From: Gracilaria gracilis
Taxonomy: Eukaryota > Rhodophyta > Florideophyceae > Gracilariales > Gracilariaceae
DNA length: 64,000 bases
Direction of reading: 5' to 3'
NCBI GenBank assembly: GCA_030374805.1
Contig: JARGSG010000029.1
Coordinates: forward strand, 248,001-312,000
The notes under the pieces: generated by a model
The model's database searches: none
Told to the model about the DNA's origin: nothing
The model's input: only the letters and a program-made list of their open reading frames with translations
Program-made: the position numbers and the translations under genes
Shown: positions 42,266 to 53,099 of the stretch, one piece after another
Numbering within the stretch: position 1 is the first letter of the stretch
How the letters are laid out: every line of letters begins with the position of its first letter

Positions 42266-42401
42266 TGACCGCGAAAATCCCCAACATAATTTATTGGTTT
42301 GTTGTTTTACTGGCACGAGTGGAGATGCCCTTACCGGGTCCCATTTTGCAACATCTCCAACGCTGTGTTTCGCTATCGGTAACGCTAAACTCTTTCAAGG
42401 C

Positions 42402-42447
42402 CGCTAAAAGCGTCGCTAAAATATTATGTATAGCGACGCTTTTAGCG
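42402..42447. repeat. Perfect 17-bp inverted repeat
   Basis: CGCTAAAAGCGTCGCTA (42,402-42,418) pairs with TAGCGACGCTTTTAGCG (42,431-42,447) around 12 AT-rich bases. It follows a second, same-direction CATCTCCAACGC end-like word at about 42,351, so it probably belongs to another fold-back or Harbinger-related end. Confidence 0.65.
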
Positions 42448-44165
42448 CTGGCGCTAAAACGTGGCGCCAGGTAGAAGCAATTGATAGCCAATAGTTTACT
42501 ACCATCTGGATGAAATCCCAAGGTGTCAAGCGTAAAAACGTCTTGGTAAGTTTTGATGTCCATCCCGTGCTATCTCCACTTCCAGCATCATCTCAAGAGA
42601 CCGGAATTACCATTTTGTCCACGTGCTTCACCTCCCTTCTTTGATGTGACACTGTGTCTCCTACCGCAACTGTGAGAACACTGTGAATATGCCGAGTTGG
42701 GATGGGCAAGAGCTGCTACTAACGGCAGTAATTGCTGTTCATGTGAGACGATTTCTCTCTGAGGCTTTTTGATGGCGGACCGTGCGTGAAGTCGCTACTA
42801 GATGCAACAGACGCTGTTTCTGTAGCTGCCTTTTTCTCTCTTTCTGCAAATTCTAGCTGTATTTCGTTTCATTAATTGTCAATATTAAGAGCTTTGGTTG
42901 TTATTGTTTGTTCTCTGTCTGTACCTGGCTACACTTTATCAACTCAAATTTGGTGGGTACACTTTTGCCCATTTTCAAGTAGCTCTGTTATGCAAACTAC
43001 CGGAGTGTGGAATGCTGTGTTCCGCGAGGCACATAGGTGTCTTATTGCTGTGGTCTGCAAGCTCCTTGGGTGTATATTGCTGTGCTTTTTGTGCTACTCA
43101 TTTGTGGATGCGAGATATCGCAAAAAAAGTATATATCCTAGACGCGCGATCCGTGTGGTAAGTTCGTAAGCGGTGGGTAAAGTTCCGTGATCTGGGTGGG
43201 ATATAGGTGACGCGTGGAAACAATAGTCAGCACCAGGCGGTCGTGGGGAGACTGGGCAGTTAGGTACGTCAGGCACGATCAAGATACGCGAGAAGGAGTC
43301 CGAACGGCTTCTAAACCAAATAGAATCACTTCGTAAACGGTAGAGCTCAGGTCTAAATTAGAGTTTGTATTTTCGTGGAGAAGGTGCTTGTTGCTTACTT
43401 CTCAGGCCCTTTGGAGAAGCAGATGCACTAAAGTAGTGCCTCTACGCGGGGATCTCCCACGTGGATATCTGGGCCTGTGCCCGCCACGTACCGAAAAATA
43501 TAAGACGGCCGGGACCCAGAGAACTATATATAGCTATTCTACGTACCATCAATTGTGCAAGCCCGTCCCCCGTAACATCTCAGCACACGTGTGACACCAG
43601 GCACACTGTCCCTGTCCCTCACATACCCCTTCTAACGTGACCCTCCGTTCGGTTTTACTATTCTACAGACCCCCTTTTAGATTGCGCGACGTCCTCAGGG
43701 TGCCAACACCCGTACAGCAGTGAGCGTTTATAAACTTGGAGCGCGATTTTGAGCTCGTTAAGTGGGCACGAACAGATTTTAGCTCCAACGGCATCGACTC
43801 CCAGAGACGATGCGGCTATTGAAGACATTTCCGTCCCCAGACACGCTTTGCCGATAACCGCGGAAATCGCAGGGAAAACTTAGGTGTATCCCACCGGAGC
43901 CTGCCTCGTACGTTTTCGACACCAATTCCAGGCCAATGGTATGACCACCGCACGCACCGGCTACTAATTTCTAGGAATGGAAGCACACCGGTCGGCGAAA
44001 GGGAAAATAAGCCCCTGCGTACCGTAGAATAACTGCTGTCCGATCCGAAATTGAACGTGTACCTCGACGCGAGGCAGTTTGCATCTATTGCCAAACTGAG
44101 GTTGCGCTTCGGAGCATCCGGGCGCAGCCGTAAGCGTAATCGGTAACGAGCTTGGCTTCAGAGGT
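42448..44165. other. Intergenic, no supported gene
   Basis: Open frames near 42,876-43,169 begin at TTG and have no supported ATG. A TATATATA-containing stretch occurs near 43,525 but has no credible gene after it. Nothing else is supported. Confidence 0.45.
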
Positions 44166-44169
44166 AGAA

Positions 44170-45956
44170 ACACCTACATGGGGTGACCGGCTCGGTGGAG
44201 GACGAAATGTTGGGTCGTTACGACATGCTCTGGTTGTGGTGCAGTGAAGAGTTTCACTACCAAGGCCGAATGCGGGCTCTGGTCTTGAAGATGTTCACCA
44301 ATCACATCTTTCCCCGTCCGCCAGACAATCCACTCCGAGTGGTAATGTTGCCCCCACCGTACGATCAACCGTATTGATTAAACCGGCGCCGGTGGGGCGA
44401 CAATATCGCTACAGATTCCCGTATCATGGTCAGTCGGAATAGGTTCATGATTGGGTGGCACAACGTCGAATTCTTCGACATACGACGGACTGGTCGGGAG
44501 AAGTTTTCCCTGAGAGGTAAGCTGATATCCCATTGATGCACGTTAGACAGTCACTTTATTCCCTTTTGATTTTTGCAAACGGACGTCATTTGTAGCACTT
44601 CCCGTCGACCTTCAGCTCATCACAAGAACTTCAATGGAATGTCTTGTGAGTATCTAAAACTTTGGATGTCCAACTGATGTCCCGAAATTTGCTTCCCACG
44701 AAATCACTGTAAGCTAATGTCCGAGTGATATCCAATTGATATCCTTCAGCCTACATTACAGATGTGCTAGTGACGTTCGTTCCAGAAATACATCCGAACA
44801 TCCTCTGGGCATCGAATTGTCTCTCTTGGTTTACGTGAGGGTCGCCCCCGACTGGGACGAGTTCGATGTCCCCAGGGATCTGTCAGTCATCACGCCACCA
44901 ATTCTCGCGTACTACTCCGACGTCATCCTTCGCGAAGGTCTCTTGTCCGAACGGATGAGAGTTGTAATGTACTCGGATTGGGCCATATGTGCGCTCAGGG
45001 CGTTTCTTAAAGCCGCAACTGAGGGTGTTCATATGATCAAGCGTTCGAAAAACCCGAGAGTGAATCCGCTCGGTGGGATTCCTGGACGGGTACATACCAG
45101 AGAACCTTCCGGTCTCGGGCGTCTCTTCTTTCCTCTTTACTGGCTGGTGACTTTTATAATGCGAATGAGGCTCCAAAACATCTTAAGGAGAACGAGGTTC
45201 TCTCCACAAGACGTTGAAAGATGGTTGCGTTTCTCAGTAATGACTGATTGGACTGTGACGTCCGGGTACCTGTGGTTTACTTCCCGAACGGAACAGTACC
45301 CAGAGATGCCAAGGATTCTGGGGGACCCCCACCTTGTGACGCGTGGATTCCTTATTCCGCTCAAGAGACCGCCTTGGGACTTTTCCGAAGTGGACTCATT
45401 CTACCCGCTCGGTTACATGTACCATGGCTCTATGGTAACGGAGCGTCATGACGCAGCCTGCTCCACGTCTTTCGCTGGCTCTGCAAGCAGTTCCGCATCT
45501 CCTCTTGGACTCCATCATGTGGAAATGCACCAAACGAACCAGGCCGACCCCTTACCGGAAGTTTCTGAAGCGGAAACCCTGCGCTTGCTACAAGACTCTT
45601 GCCGTTACGTGAATGAAACTCCCCCATCTCCATTGCTAGAAGGTCTGAAGCTAGCCCGTACATGGGTGCAGAATCTGGCCCGGGTGGAACTTGTGGTTCA
45701 CGGCGACACCCTCGGTGCCATAGATTTTCTTTTTTTCATGAGCGACCTTGCTAACAATGTTGTGCAGCCACACGTTGACGCTTTCGGTGACGCGACGGTT
45801 GAGGACGTCGGCGTCAGCACAGGGTCTGTACTTGACACTATGAGTGTGGCCAACCGCAATTTAATAATCGCGAGGAACGAGAATACTGCTTGGTTTTGGA
45901 ACGCTCCGTTTGGCGTTACGTTCTCGCACAAGGCCTTCAAGTGCTGTAGACATTAG
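44170..45956 (+). mobile_element. Opposite-strand ORF of the minus-strand retroelement
   Basis: Open frames on the strand opposite to gag-pol, downstream of integrase. The longest stretch carries DWDEFDVPRDLSVITPP and a later LRFSVMTDWTVTSGYLWF region. Both have counterparts in the same relative place and orientation of the other element (59,711-61,650). It resembles no enzyme I know. It is broken, and a repeat shared with 50,390-50,720 lies within it. Confidence 0.6.
44507..44835. repeat. Dispersed inverted repeat, copy A
   Basis: About 330 bp similar, in inverted orientation, to 50,390-50,720. The shared sequence starts with CCTGAGAGGTAAGCTGATATCC-like bases (44,510 onward), has GATATCC words at both sides, and passes TACATTACAG before a further 90 bp. 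The GTAAGC start and the TTACAG within it resemble intron edges. Confidence 0.65.
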
Positions 45957-48900
45957 GGGTTCGATTGAGACTGCACTGTGGCACGTTTAAGACGAAGCGG
46001 TACGAATATCGCCGAACATCTCGACATGCCTGAGAGTGTAGTTGGGGCCGGGCCCATACGCTGCGGTCAGGTTTCCATCGTTCAGCCAGATGGCAGTGTG
46101 CAACGAGTTGAACCTTCTGCACTAAAAGCACAACCGGTCGGCAACCAACACCCGGTCGCCGAGGGAGTAGATCGTTAGGTCAGCGTACGCTTGGTATTGA
46201 ACAGCACAGTATCTCAGTTAAAGACGTAATATGAGTTAATGTGGATGACATTAGTTGACTTGCTGACTACCTTGTATGTGTCCGAGCAGCGGGGGCTTGA
46301 AGAAGAGCCAAATACCGAGCAGAAGAACTCAAGCTACCCAAAAAGCGCGTACGGCACGTGCATCTCACAGCGACGCGCGTAAAGGCTGAGAGTCCGAAAG
46401 ATTTGGTTTTAACCGTGCAGCGGTGTCATGATGCGCACAATCGTTTCAGTAGCCGATTAAGTATACAGTATTGCACGTATTGTCTCCGCGGTGCAACTCC
46501 AAAAACTCTCAAGTATTTTAAGCTTGCAGAGACTCCCAATAGACAATTTTCAGCCTCTGAAACGCTTCCATTCGGGAGATATTGCCCAAACACTCTAACG
46601 GTGTTTTAGACCTCATATAGGCATCTAATTTCCGGTGTCGATTTTTTGATTCGCCTTGTAAGTAACCGCGTTGCGTACCATTCGCTGCGACTGGCATGCG
46701 CTCGCTGAGGGCATTCAGTCGCCATCCGATCGGTGTACAGCGGTCGCAACGGCGTACGCATGCATTGTCGGCTTACGCGTTTCCAGTAGCGGGCTATGAA
46801 GTGCAAAAGCGGGTTCTCCGCGTGTTCTCAGGAGTCGTGTCCCGCGCCGTAGCCATATCACCAAATGCGGTATACAAGACCTTGCAGGAGGTCTTCGTCG
46901 GTCCTTTGGGCGACAATTTTGTCGACGACTCCAACGTTATCCGTTCGGATTCGTACATGCGAGAAAGTTTGTACCTCCGGGGCGTAGTCTTCCTCCGGGG
47001 TTAAAGACCCTGTAGCGGATTGCGGGTTCTCCGGGGCAGTTTCGTTTGCGAAAGAACCGTCCGGATCCGCAGACACATCGCGTTGCCGCTCGGAGGTTAT
47101 CTGCTGAACTTGAACCGGATTGGGTGCGCGCGTTACGCGATTGATACTGACGGTATCTTTAATACCATCAACTTCGATTGGGATTGAAGCGTCCGTGGAG
47201 GAGACGAATTTGTACGGTCCTGTTGTTTTTGGTAACAACGTCCGCGAGGTACGTTCGTGTTCACCCAGGACATCTCTGGTCAGTGTAGTCTTGGGGAAGT
47301 CGATGAATAATTCCTCGCCGGCCGTAAACGATGGCATTACCCGTACGGAATTATCAAAGTCCTCCTTTTGGCGGCGTTGCGCGTTCATGAATCGGTTCTG
47401 GCGGACTGCAGCGTCGCCTTTAAAATGCGTAGTGTATATCGCTTTGTCTGTCGCGGTTTAGGTTGCGTCGGTGGTGTCGGATCCGTAGCAGAGCTGGGCT
47501 CATCGATAACAACGTTTGATGGTACCCGAGTTAACGCCAAGTCAAAAGGCGTAGTACCCGAGCTTCGGTGAACTTGCAGGTTGTATCCGTACGTAAGCTG
47601 CTGTACGTTTGCATACCAGTTTGACTGATGATCTGCAACGTCGTGTCGCAAGTCCTGTAACAGTATACGATTGAACCATTAGCGTTGGCCATTCGTCTGC
47701 AGGTGGTAAATAGTCGTCGTGACGTTCTTTGTACTCAACAAACGGCCGACCTCCTCGAAGAACTTCGAGACAAACTGATGCTTGTTATCGGTTAGTAGAT
47801 AGTCAGGAATCCCGTACGAGTACGCTCAATTCTCCAATAATGTTCATACGACTACCGGCGCAGTTGTAGGCCGTAGTGAGATGGCTCTACAGAGCTTCGT
47901 AAACCGGTCGGTGATTACCAAGATGTATTCATACCCATTCACGGACTTGGAGAATGGACCTAAAATGTCCGCAGCCACAAACTTCCACGGGCCCATGGTG
48001 GGAAGAAGCTTCAGTCGTTTCTGTTGGCGACGATGCGTGCCGCAAATCGCAGGGCGAGCGGCAATCCCGAACGTTTCGATATACGTCGTGGGCCATCTGC
48101 GGCCAGTAAAAGTCCCTGCAGAGTGTACTGTACACCCGTGTTCCGCCGAGATGTCTTTCCAAGCGTGGGTACTGTGTAGGATAAATCACTCGCGGAACAG
48201 GTGAACCGGGCACCACTTTTTGTAGTGCTCCGTCAAGTGGCGAGCAGCGAATAAGAACTTCGTTACGGTTGACGTCGAAAAGGGTAATTCCCTTACCCAC
48301 GTCTTTCCGTACGGACTTGCAGTACTCGTTCTCCGCTTGGGCTCGTACGATCTCTTCCAAAGTGACCATTCGGACATCGGTTTCCTCCGCCACGATAGCC
48401 ATTACTTCAGGGCATCCGATCGATTAATTTTCGTCGTCCCAATCGATACCTATCTCAGTTCTAACCTCACTGTCGATAACGATGTCAGCCACAAGGTCTT
48501 CGTTCTCTTCCATTCGGTGTGCAAGAAGAGGGCAAATGACCTCTTCGTCCAATGGAGTGGTATTCTCTCCATCCGTACGAAGAAGAGACATTGCATCGGC
48601 GGCCTGGTGTTTAATGCCTGATCGGTTTACAATATCGAACTCGTTTTCCATGCGACGTAGTCTCTAGCGAGCCAGTCGTCCGGAGGCGTCCGCTAGGTTG
48701 AGGATACACCGTAAAGCGTTATGATCCGTTTGGAGGGTGAATTGTTTTCCCTCCAGAAACGGTCGTAGGTTTAATATGCCCCACATCACTGCAAGGGATT
48801 CTAGTCGATTGTCGAGTAGGCCCTTTCTGGCTTGAAAAGTAACCGACTCCAGTACCAGATCGGGAGCAAATATCCATCCGGTTGTTTCTGGAACAAAACG

Positions 48901-50389
48901 CACCCGACTTGCTTATCGCATGCGTCGGTGTCCAGAACGTACGGAATATCTGCGCGGGGTAGCGTCACAATAGGGGTCCATTTCAACCGTTGTCGGAGTT
49001 CGTCGTAGGCCTCATATTTGGTATCGGAGAGCGTCTCGAAGTACACTGGTTGCCCTTTTTCGAGCTTCCGGTTCAAGGAAGCAGCGATTCGGGGGAAGTT
49101 CTGCAAAAAACGTCGCAAGACGTTGCAGAGCCCCAGAAGCGATCGGAGTTCTGTTTGGTAGGTGGGGGGCCTCAGCCACAGGGATAGCTTCTTGGGACTT
49201 CGTAGAGGCCTCTAGCTTTCCGGGATGAATGACGTGACCCAAGTATTCTACAGTGCCACTGAAGAAGTAGCACTTTTTCAAACGGAGATTTATTCCAGAC
49301 GAACGAAGGAGAGATAGAATTATCCGATCATGGCCACAGTGTTGACCAACCGTACGGGAGTAGAGGATAACCTCATCGAGATAGGCCAAAGCTTACTGTC
49401 ACTTCACCCGAGACAGGGTGATGCCCAGTGCCCACTGGAACGTTGCTCAATCCAAACGGCATCCGATTATAGCGTCACAGTCTCATATGGGAGGTGAGCG
49501 TGGTCTTATCCCAATATTCCTCATCGAACTCGGTCTTCCCAGACACGCTATTGGCATCCAGGGTAGAGAGTATATTTGCCTCCCCTATAGAATTGATACA
49601 ATCTTCCATTCTCGGTAGTGGATAAGTGTCCCGAACGGTTGCTGTATTAAGACGGCAATAGTCTACACAGAAAGGCAGAGTGCCATCTTTTTTTGAGCGA
49701 ACACGACTGGGCTCGCGTATTCAGCCGACGAGGCTCAATTACACCCTACTCCAACTGTTTAGAGATTTATCTACGTTCGAGTTCGCGACGTGCGGGACCC
49801 GCACGGTATGGCATCTGGTAGATGGGGTTCGTACCAAGTTCAAAATGTATCCTGTGTTTCGCCGCTCGAAGACGACCTAGGTAGCATTTTACCTGTCCGG
49901 AAAGGGCGTAAAAAGTTCAATGACCGTGTCCCGGTCGTTTCGGTACCCAGCAAACAATTGGATTTTAGAGATCTAGTCATTCTCCAGGTCAGGAGGTGAC
50001 TTCGGTCTTGTCAGCTTTTACATGCCCGTATCAGAAATGGGCTCGCTGTTGTGGCCCTCGTCCTTACTTTCGTCGCTCCGAGACGGAACCTCTGGAGTGA
50101 TTAGCTCACCGGGAGACGGAAGGGATGAGTCGATAATCTTGCACTTATGCAAGCGCACTGGTCCGTAGGAAAAGCTTGCCTCCTTCACATAGAAGGGGAA
50201 ATCCGGTCTGATTTCCATAACACCGTAAGCAAGGAGCGTGAACTCGTCTCTGTGTGCCGTACGATGGTTAGCCTGAATAAAAATAAGGCCTGCCGCCTTT
50301 GTGGTCACCAAGACCTGAGATTCCGACATCGGAGGTATCGTAACCGAGCGCGCGACTCGAATCTTTTTCGAAGGAGGTTCCCGAGCGGT

Positions 50390-50720
50390 CCCAGGGAGAC
50401 AAATCGATGTCCACAGGCTGTTGGGATGTTTATATGGAACGCATGCCAGTAGCACATCTGTAGTGTAGGCTTTAGAATATCGACAGGATATCACTCGGAC
50501 ATCGGCTTACAGTAGCTTTGTGGGAAGCAAATTTCAGGACATCAGTTGAACATCCGAGATTTTGGATACTCCCAAGACATTCCATTGCCGTTCTTCTGAT
50601 GAAACAAGGATCCACGGTAACTGTCACAAATGACGTCCGTTTGCAAAATTCAAAGGGACATAAAGTGGCTGTCTAACGCGCATCGACTGGATATCAGCTT
50701 ACCTCTCAGGGGGTTGTTGT
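50390..50720. repeat. Dispersed inverted repeat, copy B
   Basis: The partner of 44,507-44,835, on the minus strand within the pol-side part of the minus-strand retroelement. Identity is about 75-80% by eye. Confidence 0.65.
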
Positions 50721-51807
50721 CGGGAGAAGAGTGGGGCGTTGTCCGGGGGGAGTAAAACTCCTTCCAACTCTGGCTGTATCGCCACAGGGAGTGAGTGGCT
50801 AAGAATGACAGTCCGTTTTGGAGATAGAACCGCTAAACGGATTTGTAGATGAACGAAGTACCCAGAATACAACTGGCCGCAAACCTACTCGCAACCGGGA
50901 AAGGTAACCGTACGGTTAGAGCTCCAATGCGCACCAGGAGAGGTACACCACCCTAAATGTTCATACTGTTGCGGGATGCAACCGTGATATTATCGACTGA
51001 TCGGGGTTGCTACTGTCCTCGCCAGTGCGGTGGAAGATTACGCTCGTGGATCAAATTCGTTCCAGCGCCGGTATCCAGCACAACTGTAAGTGGGAACATC
51101 ACAGAACGGGTAAAGCCGACAGAGATATTCACGTTATAATGAAAACTGCTAAACAACATTACTGTTGCGGTTAAATAGGTCTCATGCAAAGCGTATAGAG
51201 GCGGCTGCTCTGACGGATCGGATGTGGTACCCGTAAATTCTGTTTCGGTGAGGCGCTCTGGTTTTGGAGGGTGTGGTGCCTCTACGCACCCTTGGCTTCG
51301 TTTTCCTGCTCCGGCCCAGGCTCTTCTTCCCCCACCATAACCGACCGGGGAATACTAGCACGCCCAGCGGGTGTGCCGCGAACAGGGGTGGCTGATCGCA
51401 CACCATTAGAGATGGGAGCGGCACTGTCACGGGTATCGGCGGGGTTCATAATTCTTTTCCCGTACGGCGAGTAGAGCGTCTTGGACCGCCTGAGGGATCA
51501 TTTTTCAATGATCCGTATCTCTAAAAAGACAGATTCGACGATGGCGATCCATGAGTTTTCTGGACGGTTGTGCTTCAAACGCAACTGCCTGGAGCGTCAT
51601 GGCGTTAGCAGTGCGGAATGAGTCCGTTAGGGAAAACGTCATCCCCTTTGAGGGAGTCGTTGGCAGCGACGGGGTGGAAACCTCTGGGCCAAAGGCTAGG
51701 ATGGCGTCGCCATCGTCCGAGGCGATGGCGAGCGATTCCGAACCGGTTTCTAAGCTCAAGATTATCCGCCCAGTGGAGCATGCTTCTGAGTCCTTAGACC
51801 CAGCAGT

Positions 51808-52232
51808 GCGCCCCAGTGGAGATCCGTGATACAAGATGGATATTTATAGTATATCTCAGTAGGACGCAGGATTAGTATGAAATTTTTAACGTAAAATTAT
51901 GAGAGATATGTAGAAATGATACAGCTCCGATAACATTTGATATATTCAAGACGTGGAACTGATATATATATGTGATATATCTTTCGTATAATTTCCGACA
52001 TTTGTGATAGAAGTGCGATATATTCCGAAATTTGCCATATCAATTATTTCTCAAAAGTTTACTCTCAATACATCATAACCATATCACTACATTTCGTGAG
52101 ACTCTCGCAAATATGATACAAAATTCAACAATATACTAAAATTGTATCTCAATAGTATCAAAAGTTTACAAGTTTGGCTTCAAATATATCCAACTCATAT
52201 CCCATGTGTATCTCTGATTTCCACTGGGGCGC
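51808..52232. mobile_element. 425-bp AT-rich MITE-like element in gag
   Basis: Imperfect terminal inverted repeats of about 37 bp begin with GCGCCCCAGTGGA at both ends (51,808 and, inverted, 52,232). The interior is very AT-rich with many GATATATC-like words, in sharp contrast to the GC-richer gag sequence on either side. No clear target duplication is visible. It is an insertion in the minus-strand retroelement fossil. Confidence 0.65.
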
Positions 52233-53099
52233 GACAGTGTATCAACCCGAACTGATTGACGTTTCGACGAACGGTGAGTGTCGCCATATGACTCCGCGTA
52301 CCTTACGAGTTCGTCATATCCGATATGTGGATGTGTCGTGAGGTGATTTCTTACCTTTGCCCGTATGGAAGGCAAGAACCCCTCCATGAAGAGGGACTTT
52401 AATCTCCGATTGGAGAAGAAATTGCCACAGTGGAGGGACTCCGTCCACAGCTTCTGAGAGTATTCCGTTTTGGACATCCCAGTGGACTGGCGGTAAACAG
52501 TTACTTACACGTCAGCGTCAGCAATGACTTAATCCATAGCGTACGTGGTCAACACAAATTGGAAGACCTCCGTGTATCAACGGAGCATTTCGCTACGTCT
52601 TACGTCAACGGCGCCCATTTCTCCGAACAAGCGAGATTAAATCAGTGAATGAGCCGGTCTGTAGTATAGTGGACCCAAGTCGGCGCGCAGCGCATCCGAT
52701 TGGCCGTTCACGTACAAAGGGGTAGTGCAAGGTGGGCCGGTACAGTGGCACCGCTACGTGTATGATTTGGTGACCGAGTGCCGGACGGACTGGTGGGCCG
52801 TACAAGTTGGACACGTGTGCAGGTTTGGTAGTGAGAATGCAAATTAAACCGATCGTACAGTAGTCAGTAGGGGGTCAGACACGATATTTAGTTGTAGCTC
52901 GGATCTCGTTACCTCCCCATCGTAAACGACAAGCATCTTCTGCCGAACTTCTTCCTCGCCAGCTTGCGCTAACTATAGACCGCACGGTAATTCTACTAAG
53001 GTTTTTCAGACCGTTCGTACCCTTTTGCTCGCGCTTGTAAGCGCTACTTAGAAGTGGAATTCGAGACCGTACGGAGTGGCAGAACCGATCGTGAAACCG

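Larger units (their letters stand above)
35195..42330. mobile_element. Old PIF/Harbinger element with nested insertions
   Basis: The right end reads, inverted, GGGCATCTCCACTC (42,317-42,330) followed by TTA. Two left ends are possible, both preceded by TTA: 35,195 (GGGCATCTCCAACGG, sharing GTGC and TAAAACA further in) and 35,255 (GAGCATCTCCACTC, 13 of 14 bases). TTA is a classical Harbinger target. Inside lie a decayed transposase (plus), a Myb/NAM-associated gene (minus, convergent), a hAT element and a fold-back element. Without the hAT and fold-back insertions it would be about 4 kb. The double left end suggests one element inserted next to, or into, another of its family. Confidence 0.72.

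Noticed and set aside
42876-43169. Signal-peptide-like protein of 97 residues
   Set aside because: The first codon is TTG and no ATG precedes the hydrophobic part.
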